Shown in pieces: positions 34,802 through 46,515 of a stretch of DNA of 64,000 nt. Every line of letters begins with the position of its first letter. The first letter of the stretch is position 1. Both the position numbers and the translations under genes were made by a program. The notes beneath the pieces are model-generated. The model was given only the letters and a program-made list of their open reading frames with translations, did no database searches and was not told the DNA's origin. Origin of the DNA: Craspedostauros australis (Eukaryota; Bacillariophyta; Bacillariophyceae; Mastogloiales; Achnanthaceae); NCBI GenBank assembly GCA_026770025.1, contig JAMXDE010000023.1, positions 434,001 through 498,000 of the forward strand, given 5' to 3'.

Positions 34802-36665
34802 ATGCCACGAAAGAAGGAAAATAATCCACGCTTCATGAAGAAGGGTGGGGATGCCAGGCAGCTCATCTACGAGCTTTCAAAGGACAGCACTCTCTGGTTT
34901 TGGGAAGCACGCAGACTGCAGCAGCATTTCGCATTTCTGACAAAATACCCATGCAAGAACTTTGCTGCAGGATGGAAGGAGATTAAGTCACAGCTGCTAC
35001 AAAATAAGATCTTTTTTGGTAAGTTGGAGTGCAACGATGGTGCTGGTCTCTCCGGTGATGTTCATGTGTGTGTGGTGCATCACTTCTCAAACTCTGTTTT
35101 TCTTTCCTCACTTCCCTCTCATGAACACCAATCACTCCTTGTTGTGCGCAGACAACGGCAAACTCAATCCTGATGCCAGTGGCAATCTTGGCTTCAACCT
35201 GCGCCCATTGGATGCACCAGATGGGTTCGATAATACCAAGCCGTCGAAGACTCCCAACAACGAACAATCTCCTCCCACACACCCAAACACGGCCACTGCC
35301 ACCTCCAAGGTAGCAGCCAGACCCACATCACGAAAGAACAGCCCCAATCGCACTTCGTGTACTACTGAACTACAAATGGATGATAGTTCGGAATCGTTGA
35401 GTCCGGAGAGTTTGGAGAGTTCGCAGTCTGAGAGTGATGATGATGTCTACCATGGTGAAATTGAGGATGTCACTGCCAATTTCACAGAGAATCGCTGCAG
35501 CTCACCCACATCACTGATGATCCGAGACCCGCTAAAAGAACGCTTCTCGCAGTTCTTTGGGATGTCCGAGAAGGACAAGGTGAAAGAGTTTTGCACTTTT
35601 CCCAAGACTATCGAAGCGTTCCATACATCACAAATTTGGACGCCGGTGGGACAAGCGTATCGCATGCTGGGCATTGACTTCTACCTACCTGCAGCAGCAA
35701 CACCAACCGATGCTGAGGTGACAATCCAGTACCATGATGTTGATGGAGCACAACGGCCATTTGTGGTGTTGTTGTACACCCCACCCAAAGCGCTTGGTGG
35801 ACCTGGTGGAGTCGCGCAAGTCCTTGCATCACATCTTGGTGGCTGGTACGGTGACATGGAGCAGAAGAAGCTCGCGCACGAGGGCCAGTGTAAAATCGAG
35901 CCCTTCACAGCAGACCGACGGTGCAAAATGTTTGTGCCAATGCCGTTCCCAATCGATACTTGGTTCTGTGCCACTCCTTGTCGCACTGTCAAAGGGGCTG
36001 CAATCCTGCGCCACACTGTGAAAGATAACAGTGACCGCGAGCACGAACATCTCATTCTCACTGTTCGTTTGAAGGAGCAAACAACGCGTGTGGGCGTAAC
36101 ATGCCGTTTTTTGGAGGACGACGACGTCCATGCTCATGCGCGGAAACCTGAATCTGTTGGTGCCAACCAAAACCCCCACAGCAGCATCACATTTCCTCAC
36201 ACAAATCTCAGCACCATCACCATTTCCAACACCAACACTCAACACACGGACACGATCCCAACAGCAGCATCCCACTCCAGCAATACTCATCCGCAATGGA
36301 CCCTTCCACCAGCTACATTGGCAACTCCAGCATCAGCGCCCACACCAGCACCCACACCAGCACCCACACCAGCACCCACACCAGCACCGGCAACAGCTCT
36401 GGCAACAGCTCTGGCACCAGTACCAGTACCAGCACCTACGATTGACATGACAGACGTCCACTCTGTCATGTCAGAGGCAACTTCTATTCTGCAGTCAGAG
36501 CTGGAAGTGCAAGAAATCCGACTTGCTGCTGCAGAGGCGAAGCTGGCGCTGCAGAGGCGAAGCTGGCGCTCCATCGACAGGAGCGACGAGAGAAGAGGCT
36601 CTGCGAAACAGGAGGCCAACCAAGCTCCCCATCGAAGAGACCTTGCCTCCACTATGGTTCGTTGA
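34802..36665 (+). CDS. Uncharacterised two-exon protein, frame broken by a 20-bp duplication
   Basis: Exons 34802-35018 and 35152-36665 (GT-AG, phase 1) encode 576 residues up to the first stop. The N-terminus is basic (MPRKKENNPRFMKKG) with spaced Trp residues (STLWFWEARR, AAGWKEIKSQLL) that might form a small DNA-binding helical domain of Myb/SANT type; this is a guess. A Ser/Asp-rich linker follows. A well-conserved-looking globular region lies at about 35500-36110 (ERFSQFFGMSEKDKVKEF, WTPVGQAYRMLGIDFYLP). Then come Thr/Pro-rich repeats with APTP units and a short coiled coil (VQEIRLAAAEAKLALQ). Family not recognised. Within the coiled coil a perfect 20-bp tandem duplication shifts the frame and leads to the stop at 36663. 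Reading past one copy continues directly into the long open frame downstream. ATG 34703 is an alternative start. Confidence 0.6.
36531..36570 (+). repeat. Perfect 20-bp tandem duplication causing a frameshift
   Basis: GCAGAGGCGAAGCTGGCGCT occurs at 36531-36550 and again at 36551-36570. Twenty is not a multiple of three. With one copy, the upstream frame joins exactly the frame that stays open to 37495. Confidence 0.97.
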
Positions 36666-37495
36666 TCAAAATTTTGGACAATTCTGCTGATGGCAATCAC
36701 CGTGACGGCCGAGCAATCGACTATGAGGATCTGACACTTGATGGGGAGCTGGGAAACGAGCTCCTCCCATCTCAGATCATCCCAACTGCTGGCACACCTA
36801 CTGCAGGAGGAGCAAGAGCATCCAACATGCCACCTCCACCAGCACGAGGAGCAGGAGCATCCAATATGCCACCTCCTCCGCCACCACTGATGACAACTGG
36901 AGCGGCAGCAGGAGGAGGCCGAGTTTCTGGAATCACACCACCACCACCAGAAACCACAGCAGCAGCAGGAGGAGGACAAATTTCCGGAATCACACCACCA
37001 CCAGCAACCATAGCAGGAGCAGCAGGAGGACGAGTTTCCGGAATCGCACCGGCAACCACAGCAGGAGCAGAAGCATCCAATATGCTACCTCCTCCACCAC
37101 CACCACCACCACCACCAGCAACCACAACAGCAACAGGAGGAGACCGAGTTTCTGGAAGCACACCATCACCACCACCACCAGCAACCACAGCAGGAGCAGG
37201 AGTATCCAATATGCCACCTCCGCCACCACCACTGATCACAGCTGAAGCAGCAGGACGAGGAGGAGGACAAGTTTCTGGAAATACACCAGCAGCAGCAATC
37301 ACGGAAGAGACAGAATTGGGACGAGCAGAGAAAGTCGATGGAGAAGTCACCACCATGCATGAGGGCACCGATGGGATCGCTCCAAATGTACCAGGAGATA
37401 CTGATGACAGCACAGAAAGCCATGGAGAAACTTCAACAGTGCCAACATCAGGATCAGGTGCACAGGCTAATCACAGTAGCAACAGCAGCAGTTGA
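36571..37495 (+). CDS. Displaced 3' part of the preceding gene: proline-rich repeat region
   Basis: Open to the stop at 37493-37495 in the frame that follows from 36571 if one copy of the 20-bp duplication is skipped. It has no ATG of its own near its beginning (36662 is TTG), which supports its being the 3' end of the gene at 34802. It encodes a charged segment (REKRLCETGG), then LIKILDNSADGNHRDGRAID. A long Pro/Ala/Gly-rich region follows, with repeated ASNMPPPPPP and GRVSGITPPPP units (about 36810-37300). The C-terminal tail is acidic to polar. Pro-rich runs of this kind bind profilin or SH3/WW-type domains in other proteins. No FH2 domain follows, so it is not a formin. Confidence 0.55.
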
Positions 37496-38292
37496 AAGCC
37501 GAATCATCAGGTGAACACGAAAACGGAAGCAGCAGTAGTGGCACCCCAATCGCAGGAGGTGAGGAAAGCACAACAAGCAGACAGCATCTCATACACCTCA
37601 GGAAGGAAAGGGCGATGCCATGAAAACACCATGTGGAAGACAGAGAGGACCCCAGCCTGGCACAGTTGCATGGGCACCGTGGAAATGAATAGGAATAATA
37701 CCGAACAATGTGCGAGTTTGTGTCGCACTACCAACTTTAGCAATCAATTCAGAACAAATCGAAAATCCTGTATTTTCTTCAAAAGTCTGAAACAAGAAGA
37801 GGCATATTCTGTGCAACAACGACATTTTGGCATCCCTTGTAGCTTCCCACTGTGTTGTCTACTGTGTACATTGTTCTACTTTGGGTGTAGCATAAGCTAA
37901 ATGTCCAAAACAAGGCATATTGTCGGATAACTTTGGCAAACTTTGTTTGGTTTACGCAAATTTAGTGAAGTTTCCATACTTCGGATAACCCTCGATTTTC
38001 CGTTCTCCCCCCCCCCCCCAAGGTCACACGCAAGGAAAAAGAGGGTTAAGACACTCGGCAGCAACACAAGAAAGCCACCCACAAACATCCACGGAATTGC
38101 ACGCAATGAAGACAATCTGCCAGTAAAACGACACGCGCTTGGATCAGAGTGAACAACAACAGGAACGAGGCAGACATAATCCAGCTCCCCGATTTTACAA
38201 AAACGAAACAACACCACCACACTCTCGCACCCACTCACAGCCAACTCACAGCCAACTCACAGCCAACTCACAGAACCAAGCTGGACTTGGAC
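37496..38292. other. Intergenic spacer with 13-C homopolymer
   Basis: No gene recognised. It contains a run of 13 C at 38007-38019, a likely spot for sequencing or replication slippage, and four copies of CAGCCAACTCA at about 38240-38276 just before the next start codon. Confidence 0.6.
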
Positions 38293-41200
38293 ATGCCAAC
38301 AAAGCCACAAACTCGCGTCGAATCGAAGCTCCTCATGACAATGACAGATAGCCGCGATGGCGATGGGTCTTCCACGGGCTCAGAAGAACCCGGGGTGGGG
38401 ATTCTATCTCCGTCTGGCGAGTTTTCAGTATCATCCGCAGACCACCGCAGTTCTTCCGGGATGGGCATCAAGCAGCAGGCCGCCCTCAAGGAACGCCAGA
38501 CGCTCGCCAAGCAAGAAACAAAGATCATCTGGATCCTGCGCCTTTGCGTTGCCTTCGTCTTCATCGCCATCGCTCTGGCAGCATCGCTCAGTGTGTACCA
38601 CATCGTTTCGGACAGAGAGAAGGGAGAGTTCAACGATCAGTTCTACTTCCACGCAGCGCGAGTCATCGAGGCGTTCACCATCGCCATCCGCTCCAAGCTG
38701 TCCGCCATCGACAGCCTTGCCGTTACCTACACCACCCATGCTCTGTCAAGCGGATCGACCTTCCCCAACGTCACGCTGCCTTACTTCGAATACAGCGGAT
38801 CCGTCGCACGCGTCGCGGGCGATGCCATCATCATTTATTTCGCGCCGCTCGTCACGGAGGAGACCAAAGATGGATGGCTCTCCTACATCTCGAGCCAACA
38901 GGACGAGATGGTGAGGTCCATTCAGAACGAAGAGATAGAGAAACGGATCCAGGATAACATCTACGGCCACGAACACGTGAATGTTTCGTACCCGAGTATC
39001 CTGGTGAAGGACTATCTCATCCCGAAGGACGTTATGAATCCGCCAATCGAACCACGGCGACCGGTACGTGATCGCCGCGAGCTGGCGATGAATGCTGGAG
39101 CTCGGGTCCATGCTGGCATTGCCTCGACTCCTCTTCATTGACGGCATCTTTGTTGCTTCACTTGTGCACAACCTCTCTGATGCTCTGACCGAATGTATGC
39201 ACCACTACATTCTGTCAGGACATACTCACACGTCGCCACTCGCATGGTGGTCTGATGCCTACGAATACCATACTTACATATTCCTTCGTAACCGTGTTCG
39301 CCGTATTGTATGCTTTGGACAACCACACCTACTCTGAATTCAATCCACATGCAACCGCACTGCACAGCTCAAGGAACCATACTTCCCCGTGTGGCAGGCA
39401 ACGCCCTTGCTGCCGGAGGCTGTTCAAGTCATTGGGTTGAACCTGGGCCAAACGCCTTTCGCGGAAGGTTCGATCGACGTTGTCTACAATCGTTCACAGG
39501 CCTCGCTCGATGTCATGTCCCAGTTGGACAACACACAGGAGGCACATGCTGCCCCCACGTCCATGTACAACCTCTTCCTCCAGCATGGCCAATACCGGCA
39601 CCGAGCGGAACGCTACAGATTCGATCCTGTGACGTCTCTATCAATGCCAGTATTCGACACGTTCGGGCCAGGGAGGAAGGTTTCTGGCATGCTCTTTACA
39701 ACCATGTACTGGAATCTCTTCTTGAAGAACATCTTCTCCGACAACGTCAGAGGCTTGCTCTTCGTGCTGACCAATACGCTTGGGCAGCAGGCATCCTATC
39801 GAATCGACGGATCAGAGGCAACATTTCTCGGTTTTGGAGATTTTCACAGCTCCAAGTACGACGACATGGTCCGCGAGATCAATGTGGTAGACTACGTGAA
39901 CAGCAACGCGAACGTCCAAACGAAGACATTCACGGCCGTTGATCTGAGCAATGATTTCATCGACTACAACATCCGGGTGTATCCCACGGACGACTTCAGG
40001 GATACTTACATCACCGATGATGCGAAAATCGAGTCTATCACGATCGGGTGCAGCTTCATCGTGGCCATCTTTATCTTCATTGTGTACGATTGTTGCGTGG
40101 AACGGCGGCAGCGCATCGTGCTGGATCGCGCCGTGAAATCTACAGCACTGGTATCGACGCTCTTCCCGGAGAACGTCCGCGAACGAGTCATCAACGACGG
40201 CGACGGCCACGCGAGAACCGGTCGCAATGGAAAGGCGGCAGCCGATCATGAGAAGGAGACTGCTTTCAAGACATTCAATGTCGCGGCGAACCAAACAATC
40301 GGAGGCTCACCAATCGCCGAGAAATTCCCAGAAACCACAGTCTTCTTTGCCGATCTGGCAGGTTTCACCAAGTGGAGTTCCAGCCGAGAGCCAGAGCAGG
40401 TGTTCCATCTGTTGGAAACCATGTTCAAGGCATTTGACGCGATCGCATTGAAACGAGGGGTGTTCAAGGTCGAGGTAAGTGCATGCACATGTGAATACTC
40501 GTATGGTGACCTCGTGACACATGGATGTCGGCGCGTATGGTTGCTTATGTGCGTATGTGCCCACGTAGGTCCATTTCGATATCTTGGAGAATAATGTTGG
40601 CACAGCAGGATCTTCCAACATGTCTCATCGAAACACACAACTCCAGAATACTACTCGTACAAGTGCGGTACTCCGGTAGAATTTCCGAATTACCATTTGA
40701 CCGTATTACAAACCCCCTGTCACACTCACCCACTTGCTTGCTTTTTTTGGGGGTTGCCTGATCGCTTTGGAATGTCTATCCTCTCGTCTCCAATACTGTC
40801 ATATGGTATTATACGATAGACCATTGGGGATTGCTACATGGCCGTCACTGGTCTTCCAGGTAAGTCAGCGGTTTGATTTGTCTCGCAGCATTGTCGGTCT
40901 GTACGGCAAGGACCTGTATTGAGCATTGCTATCTCTGCCGTGTTTATCTGTTGAAGTCATGATGAGATCTGAAGATCGAATCTCACCTCGTTGCAATGAT
41001 TACATGTTCCGCAGAACCGCAAAGCGACCACGCCGTGCGAATGGCAAAGTTTGCCAGCGATTGTCTCCACAAGCTTGCGCACATCGTCGACAATCTCGCC
41101 GAGCGGCTAGGAGAGGATACCAGCAACCTCACCCTGAGGATCGGCATGCATTCGGGAGGCGTCACGGGCGGTGTGCTGCGAGGAGACAAGTCGCGATTCC

Positions 41201-41520
41201 AATTGTTTGGCGACACCGTGAACACAGCTTCTCGGATGGAGAGCACTGGAGTCCCGGGCCGCGTCCAAGCATCGCAAACCGCCGCTGATTGTTTGATCAT
41301 CAATGGAAAGGCAGATTGGTTGAAGGCTCGTGACGTGAAGGTCTTTGCAAAAGGGAAGGGGGAGATGCAGACGTACTGGATACATGCGGATGATCACACC
41401 GCGTCGGAAAAATCCAGCGGCCTGACGGCATCGTCGCATCATCAGAGGCAAATCCGGATGGTACAGGAAGCGCCGCAGAAGGCACAGGCGGCAATCGAAG
41501 GACCATATCATTCGAAATAG
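38293..41520 (+). CDS. Receptor-type nucleotide cyclase without phosphodiesterase domain
   Basis: Exons 38293-39063, 39368-40474, 40820-40859 and 41015-41520, all GT-AG with consistent phases, give 807 residues. The first in-frame ATG is at 38293; 38335 is also possible. Layout: cytoplasmic N-terminus; membrane helix 1 (LRLCVAFVFIAIALAASLSVY); an extracytoplasmic sensor region; membrane helix 2 (IGCSFIVAIFIFIVYDC); STLFPENVRER; then the class III cyclase domain. That domain has FADLAGFTKWSS, FKVE-TIGDCYMAV and FGDTVNTASRMES. Both metal aspartates and the catalytic Asn/Arg are present. Glu in KVE suggests GTP as substrate, with Gln at the second specificity site. The protein stops about 70 residues after the cyclase, so the PDE domain of its two paralogues is absent. 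The 40-nt third exon matches in length and position one in the gene at the window start. Confidence 0.92.
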
Positions 41521-42124
41521 AACACCACGTGCGAGAAAGCCAATTTGAAAGCAAGCAAACATTCACGCAAACGAGGCAAGGGGCCTTCTATCAACCTAGA
41601 ATACTATTGTGCAACATATGATTGCTCGCACAGCTTAATCCAAAGAGTGCAACACTTCGTTATTCACTCCAAATTGCTCCATTTCTGCATGTTGGTGATG
41701 CAAACCAGATTTGGACCCAACATGAGATTTTCTTGCGTTTACGCGGGACTCGGATACTCGTGAATGAATGCCTCCGATCATTGGTTGATTCGAAGAATTC
41801 GTCGTGGCGAATCTCATCTCGCTGCGTCGCACAGAACAACCACCACCACACAAAAACCAACAGAACAGAAGAACAACACACACACACGCACACGCAGACA
41901 CATCAAACAACAAATGACCCACATGCACGCACTTCGGCTCTCACTCTCACAGGCACACAAATGGATTGCGACAACATAACAGCGCTCCGTCCACACCCAC
42001 CATCCAAGTACGACTATAGTACTGTTTTCATTGCTATTATAGCATTATACAGTAGCACGATACTCTCTGCTCTCTACTCTGCAGCATACGAGTTGGTGCC
42101 TACGAAGGCGAGAGACAAAAGAAG
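41521..42124. other. Intergenic spacer
   Basis: 3' flank of the cyclase gene and promoter of the F-box/RCC1 gene. An ACAC/CGCACACGCAGACAC simple-sequence stretch lies at 41878-41902. No gene recognised. Confidence 0.6.
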
Positions 42125-44254
42125 ATGCCCAAATTGACCATCGCCGAGAAGGCGCAAAAGAAGCTGCTGTTGGAGCAGAAGCGCGAGGCACGGCGGCTCG
42201 CGAAGGAGCAGAAGGAGAAAAAGACAGCCAAGGGCGGCAGCACCAATGGCGCATCCAGCAAAGGATCGGCACTTTCTAGCGGGGCTGCAGCCACCATCTC
42301 TGGACCCAACTGTTTCCAACTTTTGCCCGATGACTTCGTGCATCACATCTTCAAGTTCCTGTCCGCACGTGACATCGGCGTCATGACCTTCTGCTGCAAG
42401 GACTTCTGCCGGCTGCTGATCGATGGGCGATATCCCATCCTCATGTCTCGTTTGCACAGACCCGACAAGGCCATGCAGGGCGCCGTGGGTCGCATCGACC
42501 TGTGTGCCAGCCAGGACGACGCCCGCGAGATCGTCAAGCGCTCCTACGGCGGCGGCGAAACCGGTCGTCTCACCGTCAAGATCAAGACGTTGAAGACCTT
42601 CGTCAACGAATTCGTATCGTACCTGCGGTTCCTCGATGAAGCGGCGCTGGGATACGCCACGCAGAACTATGGTGGCAAGGAACCTGCGCTGCTCCCGCCA
42701 TTCGTCAACGGCCGGTTCGTGTCCGTTTCCCCGGAGCACTCCGTCTGTCGCGTCGGCGGCGGAGGCTCGACAGGTGCCGGCGGCTCGGGCATCGCGACAT
42801 GGGGCGTCGGAAAGCGCGGGCAGCTGGGCCATGGCAGGAGGATGGATCAGCGGGAGCCCAAGATGATTCTCGGTGGCATCGGGTACGGCATTCGTATCGT
42901 GCAGGTGTCTGCCGGTGGTGGCATTGTGCGCGTCGCACACACGCTGTTGCTGACATCCACCGGGCGCGTGCTGTCGTTTGGTACTGGTCAGTACGGAGCT
43001 CTGGGGCACGGGTACTCTGGTGGAAAGCAGCTGCCCGACGTGCTGAGGCCGCAGTACGTCGATGCGCTCTCGGGCGTCCGCTGCGTCTGCGTCTCGGCAG
43101 GTGAACTGCACAGCGCGGCCATCACGACAGACGGAGACTTGTACACCTGGGGCGACGGCTTCTGCGGACAGCTGGGCCACGCCGACAAACGGCCTCAGGT
43201 GTCCCCGGTTCAGGTCACGGCTGGGGATCTGGAAGATGAATGCATCGCCATGGTGAGCTGCGGAGCACGTCACACAGTCGCAGTCACGGAGGAGGGCGAG
43301 GTCTTCACCTTTGGGCTTGGCCATTTCGGCGTCCTGGGGCGCAGCTTCACCCCCTTCGATCATGACCCGGAGGCAGCCCTCGCAGGGTTTGAGGATGAGA
43401 TGGAGACGCTCGCGGATCGGGCGAACGCAGAAGAAGCCGATGCACAGGCACCTGCGGCACCGGCAGCTGCGCCTGAACCTGCACAAGAAGTAGCAGAAGC
43501 ACCACAGCCATCAGCATCTGATGATGGTGGCGCTGACACCGAACCGCCCGTGATGAACGCAGCGCAAGAGCTGATCGCGTACCTGGACCGCATCGCACAG
43601 CTGTCGTTGGAGGACTCGAGCGATCAGTGCATCCCGAAGATCATCGACTCCATGAAGACGATCAAGATTGTGGGCGCAAGCGCAGGTCATCGGCACACGC
43701 TGTTGCTTGATGAGCATGGTGGTATGTACTCTTGCGGCGCTGGAATCAGCGGCTGTCTCGGTCACGGCGACACCAACCCCACCATGATTCCTATGAGAAT
43801 TCAGCACTTCGATGATGAACAAATTCGGATTGTGCAAATGAGCGCGGGTGTGGACACCAGCATGGCGGTGACCACCACCGGTGATGTATACGGCTGGGGC
43901 AAGCGTGATCGAGGGCGCATTGGACTTGGCACTGAGTGCGATAACGCGCTATTGCCAAGAAGAGTACACGTGGGCACTGCCGATGCGCCGGTCAAGGCGA
44001 TTGACGTCGAATGCGGATTCGTCCATTCCATCGTGGTCGGTGTTGATGGCACGATCCATGTCTGCGGAGGTGTTGGAGTCTTCGAAGAGCAAGACGGCGC
44101 CACCGTGTCTGGTCACCCAACACAGACAGAAGACTTCAACATCTGGCACCGCATCCCCGAGCCGAAAGATGTCATCAAGAAGTCACGATGGAAGAAGTAC
44201 GGAAAGTACGAGGTGAAGGGAAAGCGACGGATGATGGACGACACCTTCAGTTAG
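42125..44254 (+). CDS. F-box / RCC1-repeat protein
   Basis: Single-exon gene of 709 residues. A Lys/Glu-rich N-terminal helix (about residues 5-40) precedes an F-box-like segment ([20 protein letters not shown], about 65-85). From about residue 210, RCC1-type propeller repeats follow: [65 protein letters not shown] and [13 protein letters not shown]. Each is linked to VSAGxxH or equivalent turns. An Ala/Pro/Glu-rich insert (about 420-480) interrupts the propeller between the fourth and fifth units. Proteins of this layout may be substrate receptors of SCF ubiquitin ligases, or guanine-exchange-like scaffolds; which one applies is not decided by the sequence. The F-box match is modest, the RCC1 repeats are clear. 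Confidence 0.88.
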   Translation: MPKLTIAEKAQKKLLLEQKREARRLAKEQKEKKTAKGGSTNGASSKGSALSSGAAATISGPNCFQLLPDDFVHHIFKFLSARDIGVMTFCCKDFCRLLIDGRYPILMSRLHRPDKAMQGAVGRIDLCASQDDAREIVKRSYGGGETGRLTVKIKTLKTFVNEFVSYLRFLDEAALGYATQNYGGKEPALLPPFVNGRFVSVSPEHSVCRVGGGGSTGAGGSGIATWGVGKRGQLGHGRRMDQREPKMILGGIGYGIRIVQVSAGGGIVRVAHTLLLTSTGRVLSFGTGQYGALGHGYSGGKQLPDVLRPQYVDALSGVRCVCVSAGELHSAAITTDGDLYTWGDGFCGQLGHADKRPQVSPVQVTAGDLEDECIAMVSCGARHTVAVTEEGEVFTFGLGHFGVLGRSFTPFDHDPEAALAGFEDEMETLADRANAEEADAQAPAAPAAAPEPAQEVAEAPQPSASDDGGADTEPPVMNAAQELIAYLDRIAQLSLEDSSDQCIPKIIDSMKTIKIVGASAGHRHTLLLDEHGGMYSCGAGISGCLGHGDTNPTMIPMRIQHFDDEQIRIVQMSAGVDTSMAVTTTGDVYGWGKRDRGRIGLGTECDNALLPRRVHVGTADAPVKAIDVECGFVHSIVVGVDGTIHVCGGVGVFEEQDGATVSGHPTQTEDFNIWHRIPEPKDVIKKSRWKKYGKYEVKGKRRMMDDTFS

Positions 44255-45093
44255 ATCAATCCAGAGTATTCTGCTCTGCTCTGCTCTTCTCTACTATTCT
44301 GTGGCAATCCACTGTTGTTGACGACAAAATCGTATTGTAAAATATCTAGCTATCTATCGTATAGCATGATATTATCTATTCTACCGTACCATTCATCGCC
44401 GGCCTCAGAATGCCACGGAGCACCGGACGTTCTGCACCAAACACGCCCGAACTGCAACGTGCCTGTGCATTTTCATGTGGAGAATCGCGACCATCCTAAT
44501 CGGATCGCCGCGTCAACGTTATGTGGATGAGGGAAGATACTTTTCTGGGTGTCCATCGGATCTTCAAGCACGTTCCGACCATTGAAATCCAAACTCATCA
44601 CAATTCTGGCACCGCATGGATCAGCATCCTCCAAAGCGCTCAGGCAGGACCGCGCCAGGTGCCTCCTCATCACAAGCACGTGCACCACTGTTTCTCTACC
44701 CATTGAAATCTAAAACGCGAACATCTGGGAAGAGGGGAGACAGAAGAGTCACGACACGGTGCGCAGACAGCGTGTTTGGATTCTGCCTGACAGTTTCAAG
44801 CTGCCGATCAACACGGCGTGTCTCCTTTCCAACCTTCCCAGCAAAACGCGTGGAACAGATCAACGCGCTACCACATGCGCTCGGCATCGCTGATGGCGAA
44901 ATGAGCCATGCTCAACGCCGCGGCAGGCGTGACGACCAAAAGATACGGTAGTGTGTTGAATGACGCCTTCGCTTGCGATGACACCAAGAACCCAATCTGT
45001 CTGTGCTCGTTCCCACAAAATCAGCAACAGCGATAAGATCCAACGACCGCCTCACCACCACAATCATCAACACCAACACCAACACCAATCAAC
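44255..45093. other. Intergenic spacer
   Basis: About 840 bp. Short open frames lack any motif. It holds the promoter of the sulfhydrylase gene, whose leader ends in ACCAACACCAACACC-type repeats just before the ATG. Confidence 0.6.
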
Positions 45094-46515
45094 ATGAGGG
45101 CAGTTTTCACTTCGAAGGCATCGCGCGTGATCGGTTCGATGCGCTCACCATCCCATTTGCGCGCATCCGCCAGGACAACCGAAGCGATCCGCGCTCTTTC
45201 TGGTTTTGACACTATCGCCCTGCATGGCGGGTACACGCCAGATAAGCAAGGTACGTTCGGGCTCGGCCAAGGTGCGCCTCGCGGCGTCCCCCTGTACCGG
45301 ACGACCCCCTTCGTGTTCCGCGACACCGAGCATGCGGCCAACCTGTTCGCCTTGAAGGAATTGGGCAACATCTACTCTCGCCTGATGAATCCCACCAATC
45401 ATGTGCTGGAGAGTCGGTACGCCATGTTGGAAGGCGGCCATCCACTGAGCGCCCTCTCGGTCGCGAGTGGGACGAGCGCCATCTTCTATGCGATTTTGAA
45501 CTTGGCGTCCGCCGGCGACAACATCGTGAGTTCGTCGGCGTTGTACGGAGGCACGTACACCCAGTTCAACGACATCCTCCCGACCATGGGCATCGAGGTC
45601 CGCTTCGTGGATGGGGAAGATCCTGACGCCTTCGCCGCCGCAGCTGACAGCAAGACGCGCGCCTTCTTCTGCGAGTCTGTGGCCAACCCGGCATTGCATG
45701 TCACGGACCTGGAAGCCATTTCGAAGGGGGCCAAATCGCTGGGCCTCCCCCTCATCGTGGACTCCACCTTCTCCACACCATACCTGTGCCGACCCTTCGA
45801 TCATGGGGCGGACATCATCGTCACGTCGTTGACGAAATGGGTCGGAGGGCACGGCACGTGCATCGGCGGAATGATCGTGGACAAAGGAGGATTCAATTGG
45901 GCAGGCGGCAACCACCCGCTCTACGACAAGCCCGATGGTTCCTACGGAGGCTTGCGCTGGGGACACGACTTGCCGGAGGAGCTCGCGCCATTGGCTTTCA
46001 AACTCCGCGCGCTCACGGTCCCTCTCCGAAACCTGGGCGCGTGCTTGTCGCCGGACAATGCATGGACCATCCTCCAGGGCATCGAGACTCTGAGTCTGCG
46101 CATGGAACGTCACTGCGAAAATGGCCTCGCAGTTGCCAAGTATCTCAAGGACCACGACAAGGTCGCCTGGGTGCGTTACCCCGGCCTCGAGGACGACCAG
46201 CAGTACGAAAAGAACAAGAAGTACCTCAAGGGCAAGGGTGGCGGCATGGTCGTGTTTGGGTTGAAGACGGGTGATGCGGCAGCCGCCGGCAGAACCTTCA
46301 TCGAGCACCTGGAACTTTTCAGCCACGTCGCCAATGTCGGCGATGCCAAGTCGCTCGCGATCCACCCAGCGACCACCACGCACAGCCAGCTGAGCGAGGA
46401 GGGGCAACTGGCCGCGGGCATTGCACCAGAGATGGTGCGTTTGAGCATCGGCATCGAAAACGTAGATGATATCATCGCGGACTTGGAGCAAGCATTTGCG
46501 AACGTCAAGGCTTAA
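45094..46515 (+). CDS. MET17-like: O-acetylhomoserine sulfhydrylase (PLP enzyme of methionine synthesis)
   Basis: Single-exon gene of 473 residues. A Cys/Met-metabolism PLP-dependent enzyme of the O-acetylhomoserine (thiol)-lyase type (yeast Met17, bacterial MetY). This enzyme forms homocysteine directly from O-acetylhomoserine and sulfide. Diagnostic blocks: YSRLMNPTNHVLE (PLP phosphate contact), ASGTSAIFYAI, SLTKWVGGHGTCIGGMIVD with the PLP lysine at residue 248, NLGACLSPDNAWTILQGIET, and LRMERHCENGLAVAKYL. The HGTCIGG and LSPDNAW forms separate it from cystathionine gamma-synthase and methionine gamma-lyase. The first ~35 residues are Ser/Arg/Ala-rich without acids (MRAVFTSKASRVIGSMRS), as in a mitochondrial transit peptide. 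The aligned enzyme starts near SGFDTIALHGGY. Confidence 0.93.
   Translation: MRAVFTSKASRVIGSMRSPSHLRASARTTEAIRALSGFDTIALHGGYTPDKQGTFGLGQGAPRGVPLYRTTPFVFRDTEHAANLFALKELGNIYSRLMNPTNHVLESRYAMLEGGHPLSALSVASGTSAIFYAILNLASAGDNIVSSSALYGGTYTQFNDILPTMGIEVRFVDGEDPDAFAAAADSKTRAFFCESVANPALHVTDLEAISKGAKSLGLPLIVDSTFSTPYLCRPFDHGADIIVTSLTKWVGGHGTCIGGMIVDKGGFNWAGGNHPLYDKPDGSYGGLRWGHDLPEELAPLAFKLRALTVPLRNLGACLSPDNAWTILQGIETLSLRMERHCENGLAVAKYLKDHDKVAWVRYPGLEDDQQYEKNKKYLKGKGGGMVVFGLKTGDAAAAGRTFIEHLELFSHVANVGDAKSLAIHPATTTHSQLSEEGQLAAGIAPEMVRLSIGIENVDDIIADLEQAFANVKA

Noticed and set aside
42074..43486. Open frame of 470 codons opposite the F-box/RCC1 gene
   Set aside because: Antisense to clear RCC1 repeats; explained by codon bias.
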